DNA of 64,000 nt from JBBROS01 sp965213855 (lineage in GTDB: Bacteria > Pseudomonadota > Alphaproteobacteria > Acetobacterales > Acetobacteraceae): the NCBI GenBank assembly GCA_965213855.1, contig CBDCAA010000011.1:558001-622000 (forward strand), given 5' to 3'. The stretch's first letter is position 1. Every line of letters begins with the position of its first letter. The position numbers were made by a program, and so were the translations under genes. The notes beneath the pieces were generated by a model. The model worked only from the letters and a program-made list of their open reading frames with translations, had not been told where the DNA came from and ran no database searches. Shown one piece after another: positions 1-7,939 of the stretch.

Positions 1-504
1 ACCCGCGCCGCTCTGCCCGCCGTGCTTCTCCGCCTGCCGGGCTTCCGGCCCGAGGAGCGGGCCGCCGTCGTCCGTGCCCGCGTCGCGCTCGAGATCGTCG
101 GCCTGGCCGACCTCGCCGACCGCCCAGCCGGGAGCCTCTCCTACGGCGACCAGCGCCGGCTCGAGATCGCCCGCGCGCTCGCGCCCGAGCCGAAGCTGCT
201 CCTGCTCGACGAGCCCGCCGCTGGCATGAACCCGGCCGAGACGGAGGCGCTCGGCGTCCTCATCCGCCGCCTCCGCCAGTTCGGCACCACCGTCCTCCTG
301 GTCGAGCACGACATGGGCTTCGTCATGGACATCTCCGACCAGGTGACGGTCCTCAACTTCGGCCGCCGCATCGCCGACGGCGTTCCCCACGACATCCGGC
401 AGGATCCGGCCGTCATCGAGGCCTATCTCGGCCACAAGGTTGCCGCCCGCCTGGCAACCGGCGCCAAGTCGGGCGTGCGCGGGGCAGGGATCCGCGGCGC
501 ATGA
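1..504 (+). CDS. livG: Branched-chain amino-acid ABC transporter ATP-binding protein LivG, 3' part
   Basis: This is the C-terminal part of an ABC ATPase; the frame is open from the left edge, so the start and the Walker A motif lie outside the window. Visible motifs are the ABC signature (LSYGDQRRLEIARAL), Walker B (LLLLDEPAAGMNP) and the switch histidine region (LLVEHDMGFVMDISD). The GMNPAE wording after Walker B and the 'VLNFGRRIADG' tail are typical of LivG, one of the two ATPases that power uptake of leucine/isoleucine/valine or related substrates. It overlaps the next ATPase gene by 4 bases (ATGA), so the two are translationally coupled. The exact substrate cannot be read from the ATPase. 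Confidence 0.9.
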   Translation, partial: TRAALPAVLLRLPGFRPEERAAVVRARVALEIVGLADLADRPAGSLSYGDQRRLEIARALAPEPKLLLLDEPAAGMNPAETEALGVLIRRLRQFGTTVLLVEHDMGFVMDISDQVTVLNFGRRIADGVPHDIRQDPAVIEAYLGHKVAARLATGAKSGVRGAGIRGA

Positions 505-1214
505 CCGCCGGCCTCGACGTCGATGGGCTGGAGGTCGCCTATGGCCGCATCACCGTCGTCCATGGCGTCGGCCTGCGTGTCCCGGCCGGTGCCGTCGTGT
601 GCCTGATCGGCGCCAACGGCGCCGGCAAGACCACGATCATGCGCGCCATTTCCGGCCTCGTGCGCCCCCGTGCCGGCGCCATCCGCCTGCAGGGCGAGGC
701 GATCGGCGGCTGGCGCGCCCACCGTGTCGCGGCCGCAGGCCTGCGCCAGGTGCCGGAGGGCCGGCAGTGCTTCGCCGAGCTGACCGTGGCTGAGAACCTC
801 GCCCTTGGCGCCTACCTCGTTCCCGGCCGCGCCGAGATCGATCGCCGGCGCGATGCCGTGCTCGCCCGCTTTCCCCGGCTGCGCGAACGCCTGGCCCAGT
901 TCGCCGGCTCGCTCTCCGGCGGCGAACAGCAGATGCTCGCTATCGGCCGGGCCCTGATGGGCGCGCCGCGCCTGCTGCTGCTCGACGAGCCGAGCATGGG
1001 CCTGGCGCCGCTCTTCGTCGAAGAGATCTTCACCATCATCGCCGACCTGAAAGCCGAAGGCGTCACGATTCTGTTGGTCGAGCAGAACGCCTCCGCCGCG
1101 CTGGACGTCTCGGACTACGCGTACGTGCTCGAGACCGGCCGGATCGTCCTCGAAGGCCCCGCCGCCGACGTCGCCGCCAATCCCCGGGTGACCGCCGCCT
1201 ACCTCGGCGGCTGA
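501..1214 (+). CDS. livF: Branched-chain amino-acid ABC transporter ATP-binding protein LivF
   Basis: This 237-residue protein is a complete ABC ATPase of the LivF type. Walker A (GANGAGKTT) is at residues 37-45, the signature LSGGE at about 138-142 and Walker B (LLLLDEP) at about 158-164, followed by SMGLAP, the usual LivF wording. It would form the cytoplasmic ATPase heterodimer with the LivG-like protein encoded just upstream and drive a periplasmic-binding-protein-dependent importer whose LivH/LivM permeases and LivK lie outside the window. The ATG sits inside the livG stop (ATGA). It is the last gene of its operon, since the next gene is more than 120 bp away and unrelated. Confidence 0.93.
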   Translation: MTAGLDVDGLEVAYGRITVVHGVGLRVPAGAVVCLIGANGAGKTTIMRAISGLVRPRAGAIRLQGEAIGGWRAHRVAAAGLRQVPEGRQCFAELTVAENLALGAYLVPGRAEIDRRRDAVLARFPRLRERLAQFAGSLSGGEQQMLAIGRALMGAPRLLLLDEPSMGLAPLFVEEIFTIIADLKAEGVTILLVEQNASAALDVSDYAYVLETGRIVLEGPAADVAANPRVTAAYLGG

Positions 1215-1340
1215 TTAAACCCCCATCAGCGGACACGTGCCGGGGTGGATGCGAGGAGTCGAACACGCCATCGTGTGCCACTCATTAAACATTGCATAAC
1301 ATTCATTTTCGTAAGATGACACTCCCAACCGCAAAGACGG

Positions 1341-2660
1341 ATGGGGAGAAAACAAGTGGGGAAACATCGACCGGCTCTCGGCAGAAAAAGCGCCTCGATC
1401 GCCTCTGCCGCGTGCGCTGCCATCCTCCTGGCCGCGCCGACTTCGGCCTCCGCAACGCCGACCTATGCATTCATGCAGACGCTCGCCATCCCCGGCGTCG
1501 CGAACTTCTCGGGCTACGACCTCTCGGTGTTCGACCCGACCACCCAGCTGTATTACCTGACCGACCGCTCGAACGGCGTGGTCGACGTCTATAACGGCGC
1601 CAAGAACACGTTCGTCGAGGGCATTGGCGCCGGGTCGTTCTCCGGCACGCAGGGCGGCAACAACAACATCGCCGGGCCGAACGGGATCAGCATCAGCGAT
1701 ACCCCCACGGGCAAGCTGCTCCTCGCTGGCAACACGGGCAGCATCGTCGGCTCGGGCATGACCGCGACCGGCACCGGCAACGTCGTCGCGTTCACCCTCG
1801 ATACCGCCGGCACGACCGTCACCAGCACCCGCACCATCTCGACCGCCAGTCCGACGACCCCGACCCCCACCCTGCGCGTCGACGGCGTCGCCTACTCGCC
1901 GACCTCGAATACCATCCTGACCGCGAACAACGCCTCCAATCCCGGCTTCCTGACGCTGATCAGCAACGCCAACAACACCATCATCAAGACGCTGCTGCTG
2001 AACGGCTCGGCGCCGGGCATCCCGAACGTCGCCGACCAGGGCGTCGAGGCGACCGCCTTCAACGCCGCCCATAACAGCTTCTATGTCGCCGTACCGACGC
2101 TGAATGCGGCCGGCACCGACCCGGGCGGCGTCATCGAGGTCAGCGCCGTCGATGGGTCCATCATCAAGACGTACAGCTTCGCCGCCCTCGGGCTCACCGG
2201 CACTTGCAGCCCGACGGGCCTTGCCCAGGGCGCCGGCACCGCAGTGTTCATCGCCTGCAGTGACGCGACCGCGAAGGGCAGCGTCCTGCTCGACACGGCC
2301 AATGGCGGCAGCATCAAGGTCGTCGCCGGCATCGAGGGCGGCGACCAGGCCTATTACGACCCGACGCTGAACACCTATTACGAGGCCGCCCGGTTCGAGC
2401 CTGGCGGACCGGTGCTCGGCATCATCGATGGCACGACGCTCGCGCTGCAGACGCTCGCGATCGGCGGCAACGACCACTCCGTTGCGGTCGACCCCGTCAA
2501 TGGCGAGGTCTACATCGCGACCGCGTCCACCACCGCATTCCCGAGCTGCACGGGCGGCTGCATCGGCGTCTTCGCGCCGGTCCCGGAACCTGCAACCCTG
2601 CCGATCATGGCCGTGGCCTTGGGCATGCTCGGCGTTGCCCTTCGCCTTCGCCGCGGCTAG
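1341..2660 (+). CDS. PEP-CTERM sorting-domain protein, probable beta-propeller surface protein
   Basis: The 439-residue protein starts with a basic, then Ala-rich hydrophobic signal peptide (about residues 15-38, ending TSASA). It ends in a PEP-CTERM tripartite signal: the motif VPEPATLP, a hydrophobic stretch and the basic tail RLRRG. Such tails are cut by an exosortase and go with surface or exopolysaccharide-associated proteins. The middle is rich in Gly/Asn/Thr with recurring units such as GVAYSPTSNTILTANN and VAVDPVNGEVYIATA, which suggests a six- or seven-bladed propeller like those of YVTN/SMP-30 proteins. The ATG at 1341 has a weak ribosome site; a GTG at 1356 lies 7 nt after GGGGAG and may be the true start. 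Function is unknown. Confidence 0.8.
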   Translation: MGRKQVGKHRPALGRKSASIASAACAAILLAAPTSASATPTYAFMQTLAIPGVANFSGYDLSVFDPTTQLYYLTDRSNGVVDVYNGAKNTFVEGIGAGSFSGTQGGNNNIAGPNGISISDTPTGKLLLAGNTGSIVGSGMTATGTGNVVAFTLDTAGTTVTSTRTISTASPTTPTPTLRVDGVAYSPTSNTILTANNASNPGFLTLISNANNTIIKTLLLNGSAPGIPNVADQGVEATAFNAAHNSFYVAVPTLNAAGTDPGGVIEVSAVDGSIIKTYSFAALGLTGTCSPTGLAQGAGTAVFIACSDATAKGSVLLDTANGGSIKVVAGIEGGDQAYYDPTLNTYYEAARFEPGGPVLGIIDGTTLALQTLAIGGNDHSVAVDPVNGEVYIATASTTAFPSCTGGCIGVFAPVPEPATLPIMAVALGMLGVALRLRRG

Positions 2661-2668
2661 GGCCGGAC

Positions 2669-2697
2669 GACGTCCGCGGCCATCGGCCGTGGACGTC
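2669..2697 (+). terminator. Hairpin after the PEP-CTERM gene, probable terminator
   Basis: Two 13-base arms (GACGTCCGCGGCC and GGCCGTGGACGTC) pair completely apart from one G-U wobble, around a 3-base loop (ATC). The hairpin begins 9 nt after the stop codon at 2660. No T-run follows, so it may stop RNA polymerase weakly or mainly protect the 3' end. It lies between convergent genes and may serve both. Confidence 0.6.
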
Positions 2698-2732
2698 CCG
2701 ACCTGATGCGGGCGATAGCTCGCAGGCTGGCT

Positions 2733-3650
2733 CTAAGCGGCCTTGGCGAGTGCCGCACCGGAGGCGTCGAACGTCGCGAACAGCCGCGCCGCCGCCTCTG
2801 CCGGTAGGCGGGTGTGCGGCGGGCGGATGTTCAGCCATCCATCCTGTCCGGTGTGCCTCGCAACCAGCGCCTTGAGCCCCGGGATGAGCGCCGCCGACGT
2901 CACCGCGGCCCGCATCGCCGACAACTCTCGCTGCGCCTCCTCGCCCGCCGCCCCGTCCGGGCACGCATACACGCGCGCGTTCGTGGCCACGCTCACGTTG
3001 CTCGCCGCCGAGATCGAGCCGGTGCCGCCCGCCAGCAGATTCTGCCGCAGGTGCCCGTCATCCCCGCAATAGACCTCGAACCCATCCGCGGCGAAGGCGT
3101 CGATATAGCCCTTCGTGTTCGCCCAATCCCCCGTGCTGTCCTTCAAGCCACGGAACGCCCCGGGATGGGCGCGCAGCAGCCGCGCGATCAGCGACACCGT
3201 CACCGGCACCGCCGACTGCGCCGGAAAGTGGTAGAAGTAGAGCGCCACATCGCCGCCCACGCGTTGCGCGACTTCGCTGTAATAGGCGAACAGCCCGTCC
3301 TCGCTCGGGTTCTTGTAGAAGAACGGCGGCAGTACGAGCACCCCGCGGCAGCCGAGCGCGCCCGCCCGCCGGGCCATGTGCACGGTGTCCGGGATGGCCG
3401 GCACACCGCAGCCCGGCAGCAGAAGCGGGGCGGGGATGCCACGCTCGACAAGCCCTTCCATCAACCCGACCCGCTCCGCCACGCCTAGGCTGTTCGCCTC
3501 GCCGGTGGTGCCCAGCACGCCCAGCCCGTTCGCACCCTGCGCGAGCAGCCAGCGGCAATGCGCCGCCATCAGCTCAAGGTCGACCGACAGGTCTGCCCGC
3601 ATCGCCGTCAGCACCGCGACGTTCACCCCGCCATACAAGGCCTTGTTCAT
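2733..3650 (-). CDS. Dihydrodipicolinate synthase/N-acetylneuraminate lyase family aldolase
   Basis: The 305-residue protein is a class I aldolase of the DapA/NanA (TIM-barrel) superfamily. The pyruvate-binding motif GTTGE is at 47-51, a conserved active-site Tyr at 138 and the Schiff-base lysine at 160 (in FRGLKDSTGD). It probably condenses or cleaves a pyruvate-derived 2-keto acid. The sequence diverges from housekeeping DapA, and the setting beside a UPF0260 gene rather than lysine genes points to a catabolic or unassigned aldolase. The ATG at 3650 overlaps the upstream gene's stop (ATGA read on the minus strand); an in-frame N-terminal extension is open but does not look like protein of this family. 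Confidence 0.82.
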   Translation of the reverse strand: MNKALYGGVNVAVLTAMRADLSVDLELMAAHCRWLLAQGANGLGVLGTTGEANSLGVAERVGLMEGLVERGIPAPLLLPGCGVPAIPDTVHMARRAGALGCRGVLVLPPFFYKNPSEDGLFAYYSEVAQRVGGDVALYFYHFPAQSAVPVTVSLIARLLRAHPGAFRGLKDSTGDWANTKGYIDAFAADGFEVYCGDDGHLRQNLLAGGTGSISAASNVSVATNARVYACPDGAAGEEAQRELSAMRAAVTSAALIPGLKALVARHTGQDGWLNIRPPHTRLPAEAAARLFATFDASGAALAKAA

Positions 3651-4138
3651 GGTCCTATCTCCCCATCGCCGCGCTTGGTCTTGCGTGTCCGCGGCACCTG
3701 CCCTGGCCACTCCACGATATGATGCTCCAGCAGCCCGGCCCGCCGCTCGTCGATCGCCCGCCCGCGCACCGACACGCCCGCCCGGTGCACGCTGTCCGGA
3801 TCGCCCGACACCAGCGGGTGCCATGCCGCCAGGTCCTTGCCCTCCGCCACCCGCCGATACCCGCAGGACGGCGGCAGCCAGTCGATCTCGCGCAGGCTCT
3901 CCGGCGTCAGGCTCACGCAGTCCGGAACCCAGTCGCGCCGGGTCTCGTACTTGCTGCATCGGCACGTGTCGGTATCGAGCAGCCGGCACGACACGTTGGT
4001 GAACGACAGCGCGTCCGTGTCCTCGTCACGCAGCTTGTGCAGGCAGCACCGCCCGCAGCCGTCGCACAGCGACTCCCACTGCTCGGCAGTCATGTCCCGC
4101 AGCGGCGTGGTCTTCCAGAAGGGCAGAGGGTCGGCCAT
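3647..4138 (-). CDS. ycgN: YcgN-type UPF0260 (YkgJ-like) cysteine-cluster protein
   Basis: This 163-residue protein carries the family's cysteine cluster: C25, C28, C31 and C32 in CDGCGRCCLHK, then C51, C59, C61 and C74. Together they are predicted to bind zinc or an iron-sulfur cluster. The FWK...L..M...WESLCDGCG opening and the C-terminal VEWPG are standard for UPF0260. Its biochemical role is not established. It is translationally coupled to the downstream aldolase by a 4-base overlap. The start at 4138 is the first ATG and gives the usual family length. Confidence 0.9.
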   Translation of the reverse strand: MADPLPFWKTTPLRDMTAEQWESLCDGCGRCCLHKLRDEDTDALSFTNVSCRLLDTDTCRCSKYETRRDWVPDCVSLTPESLREIDWLPPSCGYRRVAEGKDLAAWHPLVSGDPDSVHRAGVSVRGRAIDERRAGLLEHHIVEWPGQVPRTRKTKRGDGEIGP

Positions 4139-4182
4139 TCCCCTAAGATAGCAGCCCCCCGGCCGTCATCCAACGCCTGCCC

Positions 4183-4716
4183 TCATCCGGCACCCAGCGC
4201 CACGAACGCCGCCGCACCCGCGCCCAGCAGCAGGAACGGCGACACGCGTGTCGTGCTCAGCACCAGCGTCGATGCTCCGGCCACCGCCCACGCCCACGCC
4301 CCGCCCGGTGACGCCCGCACCAGGGTCAGCGCGGCCGACAGGATCAGCCCGGCCGCGACCGGCGCCAGCCCGCGCTCGATCGCGCGTTGCCAATGGGCGC
4401 CGCGATGCCGTGCCCAAACCTGCGCCAGCCCATACAGCAGCAGCGACGACGGCACGAAGATCGCGACCGACGCGACCAGCGCCCCCGCCCAGCCCGCCAC
4501 CACCCAGCCGATCAGCGTCACCAACAACGATCCGGGGCCCGGCGCCAACCGCGACAGCGCGAACAGCGCGACAAACCCCTCCTCGTCCAGCCAGTGATGC
4601 TGCGCGACGACCTGCCGGTGGATCTCCGAGACGACGCTCTGCCCACCGCCGATCGTGGTGAAGGACAGCGGCGCGAACACCGTCAATAGAGCAAGCAGGA
4701 CCGGGCCCCGGCTCAC
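4183..4716 (-). CDS. Chromate transporter (CHR family), second half-size subunit
   Basis: The 177-residue hydrophobic protein belongs to the CHR chromate/anion transporter family. It has the N-terminal signature FAPLSFTTIGGGQSVV and the LAPGPGSL loop, with about five membrane spans. In half-size systems two short CHR proteins form a heterodimer that replaces one full-length ChrA. The start is taken as the GTG at 4716 because it overlaps the stop of the upstream half-gene (GTGA) and puts the signature at the expected position; the longer open frame upstream reads as non-protein. The transported ion could be chromate or another oxyanion. Confidence 0.85.
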   Translation of the reverse strand: MSRGPVLLALLTVFAPLSFTTIGGGQSVVSEIHRQVVAQHHWLDEEGFVALFALSRLAPGPGSLLVTLIGWVVAGWAGALVASVAIFVPSSLLLYGLAQVWARHRGAHWQRAIERGLAPVAAGLILSAALTLVRASPGGAWAWAVAGASTLVLSTTRVSPFLLLGAGAAAFVALGAG

Positions 4717-5264
4717 CCCTCCCGCCACGCCAGCCCGACGCTCACCGGGATGGCCGCGGCCACCACGGCCAGCAACGGCCAACCCATCACGCCCACGCCG
4801 ACGAACACCGCCAGCAATACCAGCGCCGGCGCAACCGCAAGGCAGCGCCGGGCCGCGCGCAAGCCCATGGCCGCCCCCAGGCCGACAGCGACCGCCGCAA
4901 CGCCATTCAGCGCCATCCGCACCCAGGCGGTCCGCCCCGCATCGGCCAGGGCGGCCGTCAGCCCGACCATCACCACGCCTGGCGGCACCACCATCGCCAG
5001 GGCGCCCGCCACCGCGCCGCGCCAGCCATGCATCCGGTAGCCAAGCCAGATCGATAGATTGACGACGTTGATGCCTGGGAACACCTGGCACAGCCCCAGC
5101 CCGCTCAGGAACTCCGCCTCGCTTACCCAGCGCCGCTCCTGGACGATGATCCGGAGCATCCAACCGCTGATCCCGCCGCCAAAGCTCGTCAGCCCCACCC
5201 GCGCGATCACCGCGACGAACGCGCCAAGGCTGGGAGCGACGGTGGAGGTTGTCTCGCCAGGCAT
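4713..5264 (-). CDS. Chromate transporter (CHR family), first half-size subunit
   Basis: This is a roughly 183-residue membrane protein with the other CHR half signature, RVGLTSFGGGISGW near the N-terminus, and the GLCQVFPGINVVNLS loop. Several hydrophobic spans follow. It is coupled by a 4-base overlap to the second CHR half, so the two are almost certainly co-translated as an obligate pair. The ATG at 5264 is preferred; an in-frame GTG at 5285 would add 7 residues. The gene is divergent from the MFS exporter at 5372, with about 100 bp between them to hold both promoters. No ChrB-like regulator is visible. Confidence 0.85.
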   Translation of the reverse strand: MPGETTSTVAPSLGAFVAVIARVGLTSFGGGISGWMLRIIVQERRWVSEAEFLSGLGLCQVFPGINVVNLSIWLGYRMHGWRGAVAGALAMVVPPGVVMVGLTAALADAGRTAWVRMALNGVAAVAVGLGAAMGLRAARRCLAVAPALVLLAVFVGVGVMGWPLLAVVAAAIPVSVGLAWREG

Positions 5265-5371
5265 GGCCGGAGCGTCCCCGCGCACGGTAGGGTTGTCAAA
5301 CGTCGGCGAGCCCGATTTCCCGCCGCGCCGGACGCGTTGTATAGCGCCGCTTCCCCCGCGCCGGATGCCTC

Positions 5372-6619
5372 TTGTCCCAGACCGTCTCGCCTGCCGCCAG
5401 CCCGCCTGGCCGTCCCATCTCGATCGGCTTCGTCCTGGCCACCATCGCCATCGATGCGCTCGCGTTCGGCATCATCGTTCCAGTCGTGCCGACCTTAGTG
5501 ATGCAGCTCTCGGGACAGGGGCAATCGGCTGCCTCGGTGTGGAACGGCGCCCTACTGGCCGCCTTCTCGGCGATGCAGTTCCTCTGCGCCCCGCTGCTCG
5601 GCGCGCTCAGCGACCGCTTCGGCCGCCGCCCCGTGCTGCTCGTCTCGCTCGCTGGCATCGTGTTCAACAATCTCGCGCTGTCCTGGGCGCCCACGCTCGC
5701 CTGGCTGTTCGTCGGCCGCCTCGTCGCCGGCGCCACCGCCGCGAACTTCGCCGCTGCCACCGCCTCGATCGCCGACGTGTCCACGCCGGATCAGCGGGCG
5801 CAGCGGTTCGGCCTGGTCGGCGCCATGTTCGGTCTGGGCTTCGTCGTCGGCCCGGCTCTTGGCGGCCTGCTCGGAACCTACGGCGTCCGCGTCCCGTTCC
5901 TTGCCGCGGCCGCGCTTGCGGGCGCCAACCTGCTCTACGGCGCGGTCATGGTGCCGGAGACCTTGGCCCGCGCGAATCGCCGTCCGTTTCGATGGGCGGC
6001 CGCCAACCCGCTCGGCAACCTCGCCATCGTCGCCAAGGATGGCGCCTATCTCCGCCTGGTCATCGCCTGGTGCTGCACCTGGTTCGCCCTCGGCGCGCTC
6101 CAGAGCAGCTTCGTCCTCGCCAACGACATGCGCCTCGGCTGGGGTTCGCGGGAGAACGGGCTGGCGCTCGCGACGGTCGGTGTCGGTTCGGCTATCGTGC
6201 AAGGCTTTCTGGTCCGCCGGCTCGTGCCGCGCCTCGGCGAGCGCCGGGCCGCGCTTGCCGGCTACGCGCTGGCGGCTGTCGCCTACACCCTGTTCGGGCT
6301 CGCGGACCATCCCTGGATCCTGTTCGCCGGCATCGCCCTCCAATCCTGCTCGGCCATCAGCGGCCCCGCCGTCCAGGCCCTCGTCTCCGCCCGCGCCGGC
6401 CCTACCGAGCAGGGCCAGATGCAGGGCGCCCTGGCCTCGTTCCAGGGCCTCACCGCGATCGGCGCGCCGCTGCTGGCCGGCTGGGTGTTCGGCGTCTTCG
6501 CCGGGCCGGCCGCCCCCTTCTATCTGCCAGGCGCCCCGTTCTACATGGCAGCGCTCGCCTACGCCGTCGCCTTCTGGTCCATCCTGGGCCTCCCATCCCG
6601 GCCAACGCCGCTCACTTGA
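5372..6619 (+). CDS. MFS transporter, TetA/MdtG-like drug exporter family
   Basis: The 415-residue protein has about 12 hydrophobic segments and the MFS motif A loop between spans 2 and 3 (GALSDRFGRRPVLL). Motif C-like sequence (GLGFVVGPALGGLLG) in span 5 marks antiporter-type exporters. The N-terminal wording (ATIAIDALAFGIIVPVVP) resembles the TetA tetracycline-exporter branch, but specificity cannot be predicted and most such chromosomal homologues are uncharacterised. The start codon is TTG at 5372; no in-frame ATG precedes the first span, and a nearby ATG at 5365 is out of frame. Confidence 0.88.
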   Translation: MSQTVSPAASPPGRPISIGFVLATIAIDALAFGIIVPVVPTLVMQLSGQGQSAASVWNGALLAAFSAMQFLCAPLLGALSDRFGRRPVLLVSLAGIVFNNLALSWAPTLAWLFVGRLVAGATAANFAAATASIADVSTPDQRAQRFGLVGAMFGLGFVVGPALGGLLGTYGVRVPFLAAAALAGANLLYGAVMVPETLARANRRPFRWAAANPLGNLAIVAKDGAYLRLVIAWCCTWFALGALQSSFVLANDMRLGWGSRENGLALATVGVGSAIVQGFLVRRLVPRLGERRAALAGYALAAVAYTLFGLADHPWILFAGIALQSCSAISGPAVQALVSARAGPTEQGQMQGALASFQGLTAIGAPLLAGWVFGVFAGPAAPFYLPGAPFYMAALAYAVAFWSILGLPSRPTPLT

Positions 6620-6681
6620 AGGGCCCGAGCGACGCCGGCATCAATCCTAACCCTACGCTGACCACCAATTCCAAAGGACCG

Positions 6682-7467
6682 TTACGCAACGTCGATCCAG
6701 GCGGGCGCGTGGTCGCTGGCGCCGGCTTTGTGGCGCACGGCGCGGTCGACGCCGGTTGCGCGAAGGCGGGGGGCGAGGGTGGGGCTGAGCAGGAGGTGGT
6801 CGATGCGCATGCCGGCGTCGCGGGCGACGCTGTCGCGGAAGACGCTCCAGAAGGTCCACGGCGGGCCTTCCGGCGGGCAGTGCTTCAGGGCGTCGGTCCA
6901 TCCAGCGGCGACGAGGCGGGCGAACTGGGCGCGGGGCTCGGGCTGCAGCAATGCGTTCTTGAGCCAGGAGCGTTCGTTGTAGATGTCAGCCGGGGTGGGG
7001 ACGATGTTGTAGTCGCCAGCCAGGACGGCGGGGATCCCGGCGGCGTGAAGGGCGGCGGCGTGGGCGATCAAGCGCTCGGTCCAGGCCAGCTTGTAGGCGA
7101 ATTTGGGGCCGGGTTGGGGGTTGCCGTTGGGCGCGTAGAGGCAGCCGACGAGCACGCCCTGGATCGCGCCCTCGATATAGCGGGCCTGGGTGTCGGCAGG
7201 ATCGCCCCCTCCGGGCAGGGCGGGAAGCGCGGTGCGGGTGACGACCGGATCGGCGCCGCGGGCGAGCAGGGCGACGCCATTCCAGCTCCGTTGCCCGGCC
7301 CAGGCGGCGCCATAGCCGGCCTCGCGCAGGGCAACGGTGGGAAAGGCGTGCTGCTCGCACTTCAGTTCCTGCAGGCAGACCGCGTCGGGCCGGGTGTCAT
7401 CCAGCCAGGCGAGCAGGGCTGGCAGGCGTTTGAGGATGCCATTGATGTTGAAGGTCGCGACGCGCAT
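6682..7467 (-). CDS. xthA: Exodeoxyribonuclease III
   Basis: A complete 261-residue member of the ExoIII/AP-endonuclease family, which repairs abasic sites and removes 3' blocks. Metal and catalytic residues are all present: N7 in ATFNING, E34 in LQELK, Y111, D152 and N154 in GDYNIVP, and D252-H253 in ASDHAPAW. Length and C-terminus match XthA. It is convergent with the upstream MFS gene and divergent from a small hypothetical at 7575. A ribosome site (AGGA) lies about 7 nt before the ATG. Confidence 0.95.
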   Translation of the reverse strand: MRVATFNINGILKRLPALLAWLDDTRPDAVCLQELKCEQHAFPTVALREAGYGAAWAGQRSWNGVALLARGADPVVTRTALPALPGGGDPADTQARYIEGAIQGVLVGCLYAPNGNPQPGPKFAYKLAWTERLIAHAAALHAAGIPAVLAGDYNIVPTPADIYNERSWLKNALLQPEPRAQFARLVAAGWTDALKHCPPEGPPWTFWSVFRDSVARDAGMRIDHLLLSPTLAPRLRATGVDRAVRHKAGASDHAPAWIDVA

Positions 7468-7574
7468 GGGTCATCCTGGCGTGCGGAGCCCCGCCCGACA
7501 AAGCGCTTGTGCGGCGGGGTGGGTTCGCCAATATCGGAACGGGAGGGCCGCCGCATGCCTCAGATGTCCGCCTG

Positions 7575-7859
7575 GTGAGTGCCGTCGTCGAGTTGCGGCC
7601 GCGCCGCGATGACACGCTTTGGGCCGTGGTCGCCTCCGTCGGGCGCAAGACGCGGGTGGCGGAAATCTTCCCGAGCCGGGAACGGGCCTTGGCGGACCGG
7701 GCCTGGCGGGAGCAGCAGGTGCAGGCCTATGCGGCGCTGTTCCAGGGCTGCCGGCAACCGCCGCCGCAGTATAGCGTCGCGCCGGTGCGCCGGGAGGAGC
7801 TGCCGCGGCAGTGGACCCCGCTGCCGGCTTTGGGCTTCCTGCGGGGGCAGTTCATCTGA
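7575..7859 (+). CDS. Small hypothetical protein (about 94 aa)
   Basis: I do not recognise the family. From the GTG at 7575 the product is a 94-residue, Arg/Gln-rich soluble protein (SAVVELRPRRDDTLWAVVASVG...) with two aromatic Pro-rich motifs at the C-terminus (PPPQYSVAP and LPALGFLRGQFI). The frame stays open upstream to 7509, but that extension looks like xthA promoter sequence rather than protein. No signal peptide or membrane span is seen. It is divergent from xthA. The antisense frame at 7560-7943 is about as long but reads as low-complexity Arg/Leu shadow sequence, so this strand is preferred. Confidence 0.5.
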   Translation: MSAVVELRPRRDDTLWAVVASVGRKTRVAEIFPSRERALADRAWREQQVQAYAALFQGCRQPPPQYSVAPVRREELPRQWTPLPALGFLRGQFI

Positions 7860-7939
7860 TGCCGAGTGCTGCAAGCGGCGCTGATCGCCTTCCATCTTAC
7901 TGACGCTAAGGAATTCCCGACACAGCTCGAGCTTGCGGA

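Noticed and set aside
1215..2477. 420-codon antisense frame opposite the first PEP-CTERM gene
   Set aside because: The plus strand has both a signal peptide and a PEP-CTERM tail; the minus frame is Gly/Arg/Asp-rich shadow.
5059..7578. 839-codon plus-strand frame across the CHR, MFS and xthA genes
   Set aside because: It crosses three recognised genes in other frames and contains no recognisable protein sequence.
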